Source of the DNA: Apostichopus japonicus
Taxonomy: Eukaryota; Echinodermata; Holothuroidea; Aspidochirotida; Stichopodidae
Length of the DNA: 60,000 nt
Direction of reading: 5' to 3'
Assembly: GCF_037975245.1 (NCBI RefSeq)
Contig: NC_092581.1
Coordinates: forward strand, 18,221,303 to 18,281,302
A model generated the notes under the pieces. That model saw nothing but the letters and a program-made list of their open reading frames with translations, was not told where the DNA came from and did not search any database. Positions 9,754 to 24,700 of this stretch are shown here, one piece after another (within the stretch, counting starts at the first letter, position 1; the number at the start of each line of letters is the position of its first letter). A program made the translations under genes and the position numbers.

Positions 9754-12700
9754 CTGAGGGGAGAATGGGGAAGTAAATGAAGTCCCATATAATCACCAAT
9801 ATTATATCATTACTAGCCAGGTGGTTTGTGAGAAAAAGTCCCAGAATGAAGTTCAAGAATTTACTAAGGATATGACATTGGCTGAAATGGTCATCTGTAT
9901 GCTGCATTGTCCTTCAAAGTAAAGAAATTGATAGGGATTTCAAAAGGAACTGAAAGTTCTAGCCTATTCCTAGATATTGAGAACAGTCACACTAGGCAAA
10001 TGTTCCAAAAGGGTAGACTTTCTGACTGTCACCATGAACATTTTTTAAAAGTCTGATCATTTGAGACACTTCATTCAGTGCAAAACCTACTCTCGCTCTC
10101 TTCCCTGCTTTTCTCTTCCCCTCCCCCACCCCCACCCCTCCATTCCACTGGTTGGGAACCTGTCAGAACTGAATATATCATGTAATTTTTTGGAAATGTC
10201 AAAAACAGGAACACGCATGAAACACCTCTTCCAAACCTTCCCAATTTTCTGTTAAACTGCAGCTTACTAATGGAAGGTATTTCTTGTGAACCCCCCCCCA
10301 CCCCACCTTCTCATGAAGCCCCTCCATTATAGAGGATTCCCAGCATGCACTGAGGTTTCATGGAGGAATACATTACTAGTCGTGTCTTACCATCCGGTGT
10401 GAAGAGATCTTTGTCATATACTGTTATACACAAGAGGTCTTGTTCCAGATCACGTATGATAAACTGCATGTTGGAATCCCAGACAGGATTTAAGTTTTGT
10501 AGGACAACTTTAGTCTTGTTCTCTTGTCCACCCATACTAGCGAGACAATACGGATCGGAGGTATCTTAAATACAAACAAAGAAATTAATCAATAAGAAAG
10601 CACTCTAATAATGATAAAATGTAAACTATAAACGTGAATGTGAACATGAATGTAGGGATTATTTCAACAGCAGCAATTATCTTTCAGAAGAATCTAGCTA
10701 TTTATGCAATTCCAGATGGAAAGTTCTATACCATGGCATGACGGTTACAATATAAACAAGCTGTAACATCAATTTTTAATTGCTGTAAAAAAATTATGTT
10801 TCCATTGCATTCATATAGAAGTACAATGTATCATAATAAGTTCACAAAAATATATAAATACAATTTTAACAATGACCCAGTGGCATTTGGAACTGCACTC
10901 TAAATACCACTTACTGAAGTCACTGTAAAAAGGACCACAACACTCACTTGTGACAACACTATAGATGCAATCAAGACCATAGTACTCACTCATGACAACA
11001 CTGTAGATGCAATCAAGACCATAGTACTTACTTGTGGCAACACTGTAGGTGCAATCAAGACCATAGTACTTACTCGTGACAACACTGTAGGTGCAATCAA
11101 GACCATAGTACTTACTTGTGGCAACACTGTAGATGTAGTCAAGACCATAGTAGTTACTAATGACAACACTGTAGATGCAATCAAGACCATAGTAGTTACT
11201 AATGACAACACTGTAGATGCAATCAAGACCATAGTACTTACTTGTGACACCATTCGATGCCTTTAGGTCATTCCCTTGAATGATAACAACCATCAATCGA
11301 CCAACTCCTTTACTTCTTTCAGCACGAGCTGTGAACACAGAAAACATTAGATTGTCAGGTCTATTTACTGAAAGTAAACCAGGATTAAATCTTTGTAACC
11401 TTAATCACAAGCCGTGACCAGCTAGCTAAATGTGATAAAATCAACTTAAAAACATCATCCTGTATTAAACACACAGCTCCCAACCTTTCCTGATGCAAAT
11501 GCTGGTCATGATACATGTGATCCATAAAATTGAGAGGGGTTAAAGGGAGGGGTATTTGGAGAGGGATATAAGGGAAGGGGAGAAGTTGGAGAGGGGTATA
11601 AACTATAAGGGGAGGGGGTAATTTAAAGAGGGGTATAAGGGAAGAAGGTCATTTGGAAAGGGGTATGAGGGGAGGGGCTCATCTGGAGAGGGGTATAAGG
11701 GGAGGGGTCATTTGGAGAAGGGGTATAAGGGGAGGAAGTATTTTGGAGAGGAGTATAAGGGAGGGGGTTATTTGGAGAGGGGAATAAGGGGAAGGGGTAA
11801 CACCTTAAAGCAATATACATATATTGTGAAAGTTGCTTTTTCAACAAGTATGTGCGGGCCGGCAGGTTTGCGACATCAATTGCGAGTTTAACCCGCCAGT
11901 TGCAGGTCACTTAAGAGCTCTCTCTATAAATGTTACCAATAACTTACATAAAATTGATTGATCATGCAACTGGAGTCAAATTCACCTCAATTAATGTCCC
12001 TAAGTTAGACAATACTTTGTGAATGCAGTATGACGCCACAAGGTACAGGAAAGGAACAGACCCAAAATCTCAAGAGTCTAACTTAATAGACATTTTCATC
12101 ATCACAAAGTATGGTAAATGCTACTTAAAACAGAAAACTGCAAGTTGAAGAACAAGTAATACTCGTAAAACTTGGAAAAACCTTTCTAATCCTGGATAAA
12201 TAGAGACAAGATAAACAAGTCACTTATAGACGGACAGAAAATTCAAGACTAAACCAATACAATATCTTCAAAATTTTGCTTTTACAAGAAACCCCTTTGC
12301 TTAACATCGATGATTAATGAAACAAATTTGTCATCTACAGCTTCCCACAGCCAACTAGTTGACTCAATAGATAGTAAACTACAAGAACAACATCAGTTAA
12401 GAGACTTAATACTCTTTTCATGCTGTTTTAATCAAAGTAAAATAAACATTCATCTGGTTTATAATTACTTTGAGAACATGGAATTAAATTGTTTTACCTC
12501 TTTGAGCCTTTTCCCTCTTCTTCTTCTCTGTCTCTGTGTAGTGTGAAGAGGCAGACTCTATCGCTTCCATCCACTTAGAACTGCAAAGAATACAACGTCA
12601 AGTGTAATCCAGAAACTTAACAACTTAGTTAGATTAACATGACGAGAATTAGTCCATTAACCATAGGTTGCATTTTTCAGTTCTCTTGACCTCAAGTTAC

Positions 12701-15700
12701 TGAAACTTTATCTCTCCTGCAAACAGAATATTGGTGTGTTTGGAAGAATTGATTTGTTCACACCTTGCCATGTCTGCCTTGAACTGATAGTGATTTTTGG
12801 CTACTAGCTGTGTGATGAGTTGCATAATAAAAAAGGCAGCTCAACTAAGGTGCGAAAAGATGGGACTGATCACTCAGCTAACCAACTGGAAACAACCTGC
12901 CGTTCAGTACAACTGCGGGTTTTTTTATGCAACCTATAGCTAATGGACACTTTCCCAGCATGATTATCACCTTAATCATCCTAGATCTAGTGAGATAAAA
13001 CATTCTAAGCTCATGTTAATGTCAGCATTTCTTATCTTAAACTCCCAACAGTACAGTTTTCTTGATAGGATAAATGCATCATAATTAAACCACAAATAGC
13101 TATAATACCCCTAGATGAGCTAGGATAAGAAAATTACAAATTGCCCACGACAAACATAAAACACCAATGCGGTCATGAGGTCAGTGAATCAAAGATAAGC
13201 ATGTATTAAAAAAGGAAAAAGAAGTAAGCAAGAAATGCTTCTATGCTTTGTAATAAACTTTGAAGGAAAATGGAAGGCATGTTTTTACTTACAGTTCTTT
13301 TTTGCTATCACATCGAAGAGCATAGACTCTATCTCCATGATTGACATGAAAGATGAAATCCTCAGAACTGACATCTTCCTGGACAATAACTTCGACTTCA
13401 TTTAGGAATAATGGCTACGGACCACAAAAACACATAATAAATAGGTTAAGACCTGAAACACTGATGCATCTGTTGATTCCTTTCATAACGTTAACAAATA
13501 ACCAAATGTCTCGCAATTCTGAATTCGTCCAGTTAATATGTTCTTTTAACACCAGGCATGTTCATATTCCATATTGTGTACCTTTGTGTTGACTTTGCGT
13601 GATGAGTCTAGGTGTGTAGCCTATGTACTATGTATGTTATGTGACCATAAATCATCAAAAATATTTAGAACACATAATATATATCAGATTATGAAATTAC
13701 CAGTTGTTTGGTTAACATTGATAATATTCATATCTTCCTTCTGTTTTATTACAAAATAAATACTGTAGTTCCATACAAATCCTCAAAAAGACAGGACTTA
13801 ATACCAATAAAAATGGACACCAGAATCGGAGGGGCAAAAAATTACAAATTAAGAACAGAGGAAAAGGATATATGTGTTGTTTTTAATCACCTGTTTGTAC
13901 ATTTTAAATTCGACTTGTTTTTGATTTCCTGGTGTGATGAATGGCTTTGATCCAGGCTTGACTGGTTGAGTAAACAGAAGGAAATCATTCAACAGAAATA
14001 CATAGAGTTCCTTATTGCTCTTCACCTGAGGAAAGAGAAATATTGAAAACAAAAAAGGGGTAATATTTCATTCTTGAAGTTTCAAAATTCAGATTTAATA
14101 TAACAGACAACCTGTTTTGTTTAAATGTTTCTGCTCTTGTGAAATCTTTGAGTGTGACTATATTCAGATAGCACACAAACCACAAGTGTGTAATCAAAGA
14201 TGGCTACCAGAAGCCTACCCCAGTCACTTAACGACGTATTACATTCTTTATCTGTAATTTACCGATACAGATAACCTGAAGCTGTTTTCTATTATCGTTT
14301 ACACAAAATGATTCTTACCCTGCCAAATCCCTCCCACTTGTCAAAAAATAAAAAATTATATCAGGCTAATATTGAAACAGCCACCATTTTATTAATAACT
14401 TACCTTATGTAACCTTCCAGAATGGATGTATTTCCTGGGACCAAGGCAATTGGTCAGGGAATTGAAGACCAATTCCTGAAAACAGAAAAGAAAATGGCAT
14501 CAAATAACGTTTGAAAATGTGTTTTTATTCTGTAGGATTATTCAAACAACTGGAATAATCCCAAAAATCAATTAAGTGATCAATCAATTGATCGAAGATA
14601 TTCTGCAACGATGTGCCTTCCCAATGTCAACTATAACATGCAATATTTGTGTATTAAGTTATGTTTTACCCCATATCAGAAAAGAAAGTGATCATAATTG
14701 TTCTGAGAAACTAGGCTAAACAATTTCTTCACATTCACAAATGTGCAACTAGCCTCTTTGCTTGACAACAACAGTTTTACAGTTCCTCCTACCTCAGCAA
14801 GACCTTCACACTCAACATGTGTCTGTAACCATTCCAGATTCTCCGAGTTTTCAATCTCCCTGACACCTTCGTTGACCTGATTACAAAGTTCCTCCGCCTT
14901 CTCGTGTGCACTCTTTGTAGTGGAATAATCTGAATGGCTTTCAGGGGTGTACTTTAAGACCTACCAAAGAAGAAAAGAAAATTCAAGAGGTTGCTAAAAG
15001 AAAGAAAAGGAATCTACATGAGAAAGGTTCTATCAGAAACATAACTTTTTTACTTTCTGGAGGTGTGCTTTAAAGTCTAGTCTAAACAAAATATAAAGAG
15101 CTTGCTAAAAATAAGTTGGAGGAATCTAAATACAACAGAAGGTTCCCTAAGAAACACAAAAATGTTGAAGTTACTCTTGGTATGTTATGACAAATATTAC
15201 ACATACAGCATCACAAAATTTGGAAACTAAACAGCTTTAAATTGAAATAAACCCAGATAAAAAGCAACCAAAGACAAAGTAAAACTAGAAGAGAACACAG
15301 ACACAACACCTTTAATCCTTACTACTAGTTCTGCAGTTGCCTTGAAATATGATAAGTTTAGAAAATAGAAAGCGTCATTTACTACAAAGGCAAATCTCTG
15401 AATATTCATCTGTAAATGAAAGGATACCCATAGTAAGACACAGAATCAATTTTGTATTGCTCAGCCTCCAAAACTGGAATGGTTCATTAATTACAGTGGT
15501 ACAGTTTGTTGATCCACACCTTCTGCGATTTAATAGCATAAAGAACATGATGAAAGATAACCTTTTGTATCAACAATGGGTACTTTGTAATCCTTTGCAT
15601 CGGTTTTATCAGAGAACTGCTGAGTGGCATGCCAGCGGTGCGTGGATTTTGACCCAGCGTCTGTTAGTGAGAGAGTAGAATGGCGGAAAATCAGTTTACA

Positions 15701-18700
15701 AAGTAACTTTAAAATACTTGCTATGTTTCAAAGCTGTCTTGTGCTATGATGATAGGAGGCAACTGTTGTCATAGTGAAAGTGAAGGAGGTAACCATGGAA
15801 ACATTGCAAACATTGTAAACAATGTAAACATTGTAAACATGAAAAGGCTGATCTGTGAAGGCACAGTTCAGTAATTGTTTTTACATCTACAGGTTTGTAA
15901 TAAAGTTGGGTTGAATTGATTTAACATATTAACACAATAGCATCATTATTGAAAACACTTTTAACTTGAAAATATCCTAAGAGTACACAATTTTTTACTT
16001 CAATACCTTCACAAGCTCATTGAATTTCTCATCACTCTGTAGCTTCTTGTGGAGGTAACTTGATGCTGTTAGTTGACAGCTGCAGAATCGGATGTACGGA
16101 GAAAACTGTGCCAGCTGCAGGACAGAAGTATTACACAATAGACATTATTACACATTACACAATAGACACAATAGACAGGACAGAAGAATTACACAATAGA
16201 CATTATTACACATTACACAATAGACCCAATAGACAGGACAGAAGTATTACACAATAGACATTATTACACATTACACAATAGACACAATAGACAGGACAGA
16301 AGTATATTACACAATAGACATTATTACACAATAGACAGGACAGTGTTACACATTAGACATGTAAAGAAAACAACTAGAGATAAAACAACCCACTGACATT
16401 AATGTATTACACAATAGACATGTAAAGAAACCAACTAGAGATTGACAAACAACCCACTGACATTAAGACATCAGTGAGTAAAATTACTGGGCATTTTAAC
16501 TGATGAGTGATAGTCTGAGATCGCCAAAGCACAGGGGAAACCTAGGACCATACATATGATTTATCCATGAGCAAGAGCATGGGGTTGGAGGGTTGAGGAG
16601 AGGGGGATATATATGTCAAAACAAAAGACACACCAGGTGCACAGGATTGGTACCTGAGCAGGAGCAAGGGGGTGGGGGGGGGGTAGAGGGGTGTATATAT
16701 CCATGCAAAAGGAAGATGCACCAGATGCCACAATCTAATAATTAAAACAAAAATAGAAGTCTTGCCTGTTCACATAAGATATCTCCAATGGTGTGTATAG
16801 GTTGATTAACTCCACTCATCTTCTTCCTAACCCTAAAAGCTCTATTGAATAAAAAAAAAAATGGAAAACAGTTTAATTGACTTCCATGGGCAGGATTTAA
16901 CAAGTTATTAAATTCCAAATAACGTCATATAACATTCAAATCTAAAATTACTCACTTTCATATTGCAACAGCAAAGAATCTGCACATCGCACACTGCACA
17001 AGAAATTGGACAGTGCTTTTTTACACAGTGGTTTAAATCAGTGTGCCCAAATCAACCGTTGTGTACGCTACATATTAAGCAATTGGTAAAATGAAGGATT
17101 GTGACTAAGGACTTGATACATCAACTGGTAGGGCATTGAACTTGAATCCCATTATAGAGTATAATATCCATTAATGTTAGGCAGTAGTTACATAAATCAT
17201 GAAACTATAATAAGTATAAAGTTATGTTCAAACTTTTTATCCTGCTGTTAAAAGACTCCACTTTTATAAAAACAAATTATCAAAATCTACATTATAAACA
17301 ATTAGGGAAAAAAATTCAAGTGTGATATTTGAGTTCATTTGGGCCCATTGAGATAAAACAGCTATGTCGCATCATCAAATATGACACAGCACATTTTTAA
17401 TCATTCACTTCTCTCCTTTTTAACATTTCTTGGGATATATTAACTAATGAGTGTAATTATTATGGTTCATACAACACTAAGTATCATGACAATATTTGGC
17501 CACAGTGCACACATAACCTTTAAGATAGTTAAGAAAGAATTAATTAATACTTACTTGAGCATTTTGGTATTGCAATGAATGATTTCCTTCCAATTAACAA
17601 AGATAATTGACAGATCTTGTGCTGAAACAATACCTGATGCTTCCAGAGGTTTATGGAAAACCTAGATATGTAATAAAAAATATGGAAAAAAAAATGTTGG
17701 TAAAATGTTCATGTTAACTTTATGGACCATAGAATTACAGCACACAATGATATTTGGAATACTGACAAGACATTGTCACCATAGAAATCTAGTGGAAACT
17801 AGAGGGAATAGGAACTGTTAGGTTAGATGAAGGTAACACCATCTCAGATGAAAGTAACACCATCTCAGGTGCATCTTTGATTATCAAAGGTTACACCATC
17901 TCAGATGCACCTTTGATTATCAAAGGTACCCCATCTCAGATGAAGGTAACAGCACATTTGATCAAGATAACATCATCTCAGACGCAGATAATATTACATC
18001 CAATTTTTAAACGCCAACATCTTAAATGAAAGCATTACCATCTCCCATTATTCAAGGTAACTCCCTTAGTAAGGTAATAAACAACCCATTCAAGGTAGAA
18101 ACATCTCAGATAGAGGTTTTAACACCCTGATCAAGGTATTTAAGATGATGTTTAAACGCTTTCCACTGAGGTAACACCATCTTAAATGAAAGTATTAACA
18201 CCTCCTATTAAAGGAACACCATGTCAAATGTTTTTCAAATAATGATAATAATACTTCTAAGGTAAACACAATCTCAGCTAACAGTAATAACTCCTCCAAT
18301 TAAACTAACAGAACAACATCTCAGATGAAGGTAATAACAACATCTCTGAGGAAGTAACACTATATAATATGAAGGTAATACCATATAACTTGAGCAAAAC
18401 ACCAACCGAGGTGAGCCCCTCCCTCCCCCTCTCCCCACCCCCATTTCCTAATACCCAAATGGAACTAATGACACCATAGATGACATAATAAATCTTTGAT
18501 AAAAGACAGAAGTACCCAAAGTTGACAGATCAGTAAATAAGAACAGACATCCCTTATTTTAGCAGCTTCTGCAGAATCAGGAAATAGTCATGGCTTCCAA
18601 TGTTGCTATGGGAACCAAGCTTACATGTTAAAATCCTATTTCTTACCTCCACAGCTGTGTGCAGACCAGTGAAACAGTCATGGCTTTCAATGTTGCTATG

Positions 18701-21700
18701 GGAACCAAGCTTACATGTTAAAATCCTATTTCTTACCTCCACAGCTGTGTGCAGATCAGTGAAACAGTCATGGCTTCCAATGTTGCTATGGGAACCAAGC
18801 TTACATGTTAAAATCCTATTTCTTACCTCCACAGCTGTGTGCAGATCAGCAACGTATTTTTCCTCTGTCATGATGAGTTCATGAATCCTTTCCTGCCTCT
18901 TCCGTTCCATCTCTGGAGTGTTCTCCAGAAGAGCAATGTCCTTTGTCCCTATAACGAAAATTTAAACAAATCATTTATTTCAAATAATTCCATAATCTTC
19001 AACTTGGAACTTGTCCTTGCTGGAGACTAGCATAATTGAAACAATAATATTAATGACAAATACTTCTACAGACCCAGACAAAATTATGCAGATATTTGAA
19101 CATTTCAACAACAAAAAATTCCAAGCATAAACAAAAGGATATATCATCTGGATTGACCAGTCTTAATCCAACTCCCAGCTAAATAGTGCTATCATTAACG
19201 AAATCAAACAAATCATTTATTTCAAATAATTCCATAATCTTCAACTTGGAGAAATAGTGCTATCATCTGTGGTACATGCTGTGACATAGGCTATTCTATT
19301 TTACACATCCTTAAACGAAAGAATATATCATCTGGATTGACCAGTCTTAATCCCAGCGACCATTACCGATATCAAACAAATCATTTATTTCAAATAATTC
19401 CATAATCTTCAACTTTGAGAAATAGTGCTATCATCTGTGGTACATGTTGTGACATAGGCTATTCTATTTTACACATCCTTAAACGAAAGAATATATCATC
19501 TGGATTGACCAGTCTTAATCCAACTCCCAGCGACCATTACCGATATCAAACAAATCATTTATTTCAAATAATTCCATAATCTTCAACTTTGAGAAATAGT
19601 GCTATCATCTGTGGTACATGTTGTGACATAGGCTATTCTATTTTACACATCCTTAAATGAAAGGATAAAATATCTGGATTGACTGCAGTCTTAATCCAAC
19701 TCCCAGCGACCATTACCGATATCTCTTGGGAAAATACCTTTTAAACTGAATTTAAACAAACAGTTCAAACAACCACAACTGACTTTCCGCAACGCATAAT
19801 CTAAATTATTAATCCCAACTGGCGACAGATTATTGTCTCCGAATTGCAAATTAATGAGGCAAACACTAAACAAATTGATACAACTTGGACACTTTGAAGA
19901 ATTTTCAGCCCTGAATATCGCAATGACTCAACAACCTGTGGTCGCAGAGTTAATAACATGTCATGTACTGCAAATTGTTTTTTCCTCCACTGCCTCTGCA
20001 AACAGAGATTACCACGGTTACTTAGGGACTTCATTAGAAACAACACTTGACAAAATGTGTTGCATGCATGTCACCCATAACATTTCCAATGGTAGGCTAC
20101 TGGTTAGGATTGTAATATTTTTGAAGGACTTCTCGACAAGGTCACCTCCGTTGGCTCATGGCCATTTAAAAAAAAGAAAAACAAAGTTTGATAAAAAATA
20201 TCTTATGCAGTAAAATGAGTAAATTTAGCGTTGCAACAGAGATTGGGGTTTTATCAGACACACTTCTACAGTGATTTTTGAAACTACATGATGACAGAAA
20301 TATTTGCCAGTAAAGCACCGTCCATGTTGACTATTATTTCATCAATATTTTTACCAAGGGTACAAAAGAAAGGAAGATAAAAATGGGCAAGGCATGGGTG
20401 AAACATGGACAGAACAAGTATGGGCATTGGTGGAGGGGTGGCCATTAAGTTGCCAGGGGTCGAGCCAACAACAAAATCAATGATTAGATCTGTTTCAATT
20501 TCAGTTATAATACCGTAGGCAGTTAACACTGTTCAAGTCAACCAAGTTATAGTGACTCTTTTCTTCTTTAAAGCATTTCCACACAACATTAAAACACAGG
20601 TTAGAACTTTCACACAACCAAGAAATAATGTTGAACAAATCTACAGGTACGATTCAAATTTTATTTTGTTCCATTTGCAGCAACATTGACAAAAAACAAA
20701 AAATTCTGATCAGCAAGTTTAAAACATCTCAGATTATTTTCTTAATGATCATTGTTCTGAAACAGTCAAGAGGTGCGCATTACTGTTATTAAATATTAAA
20801 AAAAAATTAAAAATGGAAGCAATTAAAATGATAATATAAGTCACCAAGGTTCTCAGAGTAACAAGTTAAGCGAGCAATAAATATTTGACGAGACTGATTA
20901 CATGCAAAGCAAAATTGAAACAATAAATCTTATATAATTGAAGATGTTGGTTCTATTTTTTTATAATGTATGGTAGGTATGGTACTATCATACACTTGCT
21001 CCTAAAAGCATATTCCACATTTTGAAAATATCAAATTACTTTATACTGAGTAGATATTACAAACTTAAACGAATATGGAAGCTAATTGAGATGTTTAATG
21101 TGGTTACAGGGGGCAAAATGCAAACATTTTGACCATAAATTCTTCTTAAAGGTTATGTATTCAACTAATTAAATGATATAACTTTTAATTCTCTCTTAAT
21201 TACCAATCTTTGTTAAATTAGCACCAGATCAGTGTGTTTTACTCAATTTTTGCTATGGTTCTGAAAACGAACACAAGTGAAAATATTTCACTGTAAGGAC
21301 TGGTTTGAATGCAACATAATCCTTATGTCCTAAACTCTGAACTTTCAATTATCAAATTTTCTAAACACAACCTATCCACTGTGTATTATTATTTAATGAC
21401 ACTCCACTATGAGGGGACTGGGAGCAATGGGATATTCCAATATTAATTTATATATGTTTATTTCCAACAAAGAGAAACATTTTCTTGTCAAGCAAATGGA
21501 GCAAACACACAGCATATCATATCACACTTGACAAGTGAAAAAAAATACAATTTTGTGTTGTGATAAAGCAATAATATCAATGCAATTAAACTCCTATGAA
21601 TATGCATGAGTCGGTCAAAATATTGGCCAGAAAGTTTGATATAAGTATTTTAGCAGAGGGGCATTTAAGAGTGGTTAAATATTTACACATTGAAGCACAT

Positions 21701-24700
21701 TGCAATGTGATGAGCCTTGTTAAATTTGTATCAAATTTGGAATACAGTACACACATAGGTAATAATCACTGGGGAGGATGAACTGTCCAAGCTTTTAAAA
21801 TATGTAACTAAACATCATCATGCAGCAGGAATAACAAACAGTACTTAACTGGCTAAGTTATGACCAAGAGTAAAACATTTAGAGATATTTAGTCCCAGGT
21901 TTACTTCTATAATGAGATGGAAGTGAATATAGCTATGACAAAATCGTTTTGTTCTGCCTTACAATAGCATCTTACACAGCCAGTTGCGTTATTACATTCA
22001 TATCTTCATCAATGCTACCCTGTAACAATTTGATAAATATTGCAATCAGCATTTTAACCCAACCAATTCAACAGTGTCGATAATAATAACAACAGCCCAG
22101 AATATTATATGCAAATTAGTTAAGGCTCCCGAGCAACAGCATCTGTCTATATTCAGTTTAAAGAGTAAATAGATTTTCAAGGAAATACCTCAACTTTTGT
22201 GACACTGTTGCAAGAATATGACATATAGTTTTGTTCTCGAGTTATTTTGTGACAGGAGATGATATCATAATTGAGAAAGCTACTAGCTACTTGACAAAAA
22301 CAAAATGGACTGATTATAAATGGTCATTTTTACGATATCATTGCAACTTACACGAATAATTATGGTTTGTTTAGGATTAGGAAAAGAGTTGTAACAACTG
22401 AACAAAATGACTACAATAATTCTACTTGCTAATAGTTATTTCAAGTGGCAGTGCATCAATATTAGTAGTATAAAATATAGCTTATCAAGATGATTTTAAT
22501 TTTTCTTATGTCTTTATTGTTGGTTTCTGAGTAAGTTAAAAAAAAAAAAAATTGTCAAAAATGTTTTTCTCAAATAAAATTACATTTTGCTAAAAGGAGA
22601 TTGAATATATGGATATATATATATATATATATATTTAGTGAAACAACAAATAGGAAAATAACCAAAATTATGTAAAATCTGAATATATTCTGAAAGTAGT
22701 TTACAAATGCAATAGGATATCAACCGTGGTCAATTTGTCATATTAAATTGGCAGGCATGATGAAAGCATCACTTTTAGGAGATTAAAAAATTATCAATTT
22801 ACACAGGTGGGGGAATCAGTTCTTGCAAAAACACAAATACCCAAGTAGGTACAAGTAAGTTTGTACTATGCACAGGTATAAGTATGGTTGTACAGCCTGT
22901 GAGTTATCACTTGTCCAGACGCTAAAATGAATGATATAACGGAGACAAGGTCCACATTTTAACGACAGTTGAAAAGAATCATAAAAAAAAAAGGGCCACA
23001 ACTCCCAGCCTGTAAGACCAAATCAGTGGGCTGTTTGTATTTGAACTGTTTTTACTATATAATTTGCTCCATTTCTTGTAGGACTATAAACATTGGGGAA
23101 GAGCAATTCCTCATTGTGATATTCTTTAATGTCGGCAACATTAGGTTAACAAGATAGACATCCATTTGTGACAACACTAGCAGCATCGAATTTTTATAAA
23201 TCTGTTGTCAAAGTATAAAACCGATAACAAGCTGAAAAATATTGTTCTTCGATTAAAAAAGTCAATATCAAGAACTGGCTGTGGTGGATAATATCGACTC
23301 TAGCTTAAACGTTTAAATGGTGTGACTCGATTTATGGAAGCATTTGAGACTACTAGACCTCATCACCTTAGAATTATTCTGAGAATTATAATCATCATTA
23401 ACTGGCCTTTTAAGGAGAATTAAACATCATGTAGGATATATGCCATACAGAGAATGCAAATAGAAAAAAACACTTGGCCAACTTCTAGCTTCATAGCTTG
23501 TTCGGTTGATGAAATATAGAATAATTTAAACGATTCGCTTCTTTTAAAAGATAAAAAAAAGCAAATAATCTGTGATGTCCTTGATGACCATCATGTCTCA
23601 TTTTGTTTGCGTTTTTATTTTCTGATTGAAAATGCTTATTTATGAGTTCTGATAATTTCACAAAATATATATCAAGGCATGTTTTATAACATTAATCAGG
23701 ACCAAACCATTATATCAGAATGAATAAAACATTATTTATGACATTATATGAAAAAACAAACAAAGATTTTTTTTATTTATTAGTGATTACCAACCATGTA
23801 ATAGAGTATGCCAGAGGGCTCATTTCAAATTCAAAATTTGATGAATATAAGTTAGTATTTTATTTCAAAAACAGAGCAAGCTACAAATCAGACATCAGCA
23901 GGGGTGTTTTCCAATTTTTCATTGTTGAAATTTATTACTTTCTTAAAAGGAATAAACAAAAGCACATCAATTCAAAAAAAAAAGCAGAAATAATTATTCA
24001 ATGTTTTCTTTTTTCTGATAATCAATTATGGCAAGTTACACTCACAAACTCCTCATGCCTGCTGTTAAAGATAATATCTCAAGGTTCTGTTATTCATACG
24101 ATTGCATAACAGGGCCATTGTTCCCGCTGGAGAACAACTATTTTTTTAATATCATTTACTTTTTGAGTTTGTCTTAAAGTACCATTCATAACTTTAATAT
24201 CTGTATTGCCATTAAATATTATACAAATAACGAATGGTTATGAGTGCAATAGTGCAAATATTTCATGAGTTGGAAAGATGGAATGTTCCATTCAACAAGG
24301 CGCAGCCGAGTTGAATGGAACAAATTACATCTTTCAACAAACAAAATATTTGCACTATTGCACGAATGGAAACCATTCATTATTTGTTTTATACAACACC
24401 TTCAAAATTGGATGTAATTGGATTTAAAATGCACTCATGCAACAGATTGTTTTGAACAGACAGGTTTCTCTGCTTTCTTAACATTGAAAAAAGTGCTACC
24501 AAAAAAGTATAACCCATGGTTCTATTTCATAGAGTGGAATAAAGCGGATTTTGCATGCAATCAACGAGCAATTGACCAATCAAATGACCAGAATACAATT
24601 AGGTGTTGTATAATAAAATATGCTCAACTTGCCAGAAGCCTCCACAAGTCATTTTCAATAAATTCATCAGCTAACCTCAACATGTGTACAGATATGTTAT

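Noticed and set aside
10811-11347. 178-codon minus-strand open frame as a separate repeat protein
   Set aside because: It is exon w36 running on through the 42-bp array; the first part is the C2 start and the rest is repeat. Treated as a possible splice extension, not a gene.
15349-15678. 109-codon plus-strand open frame
   Set aside because: Overlaps exon w30 of ITSN on the opposite strand; a shadow of coding sequence.
20284-20529. 81-codon minus-strand open frame
   Set aside because: No motif recognised and no matching splice phases with ITSN exons; chance frame in intron.
23720-24109. 129-codon plus-strand open frame
   Set aside because: AT-rich, Ile/Phe/Lys/Asn-heavy, no recognisable motif or splice context; expected by chance in an AT-rich intron.
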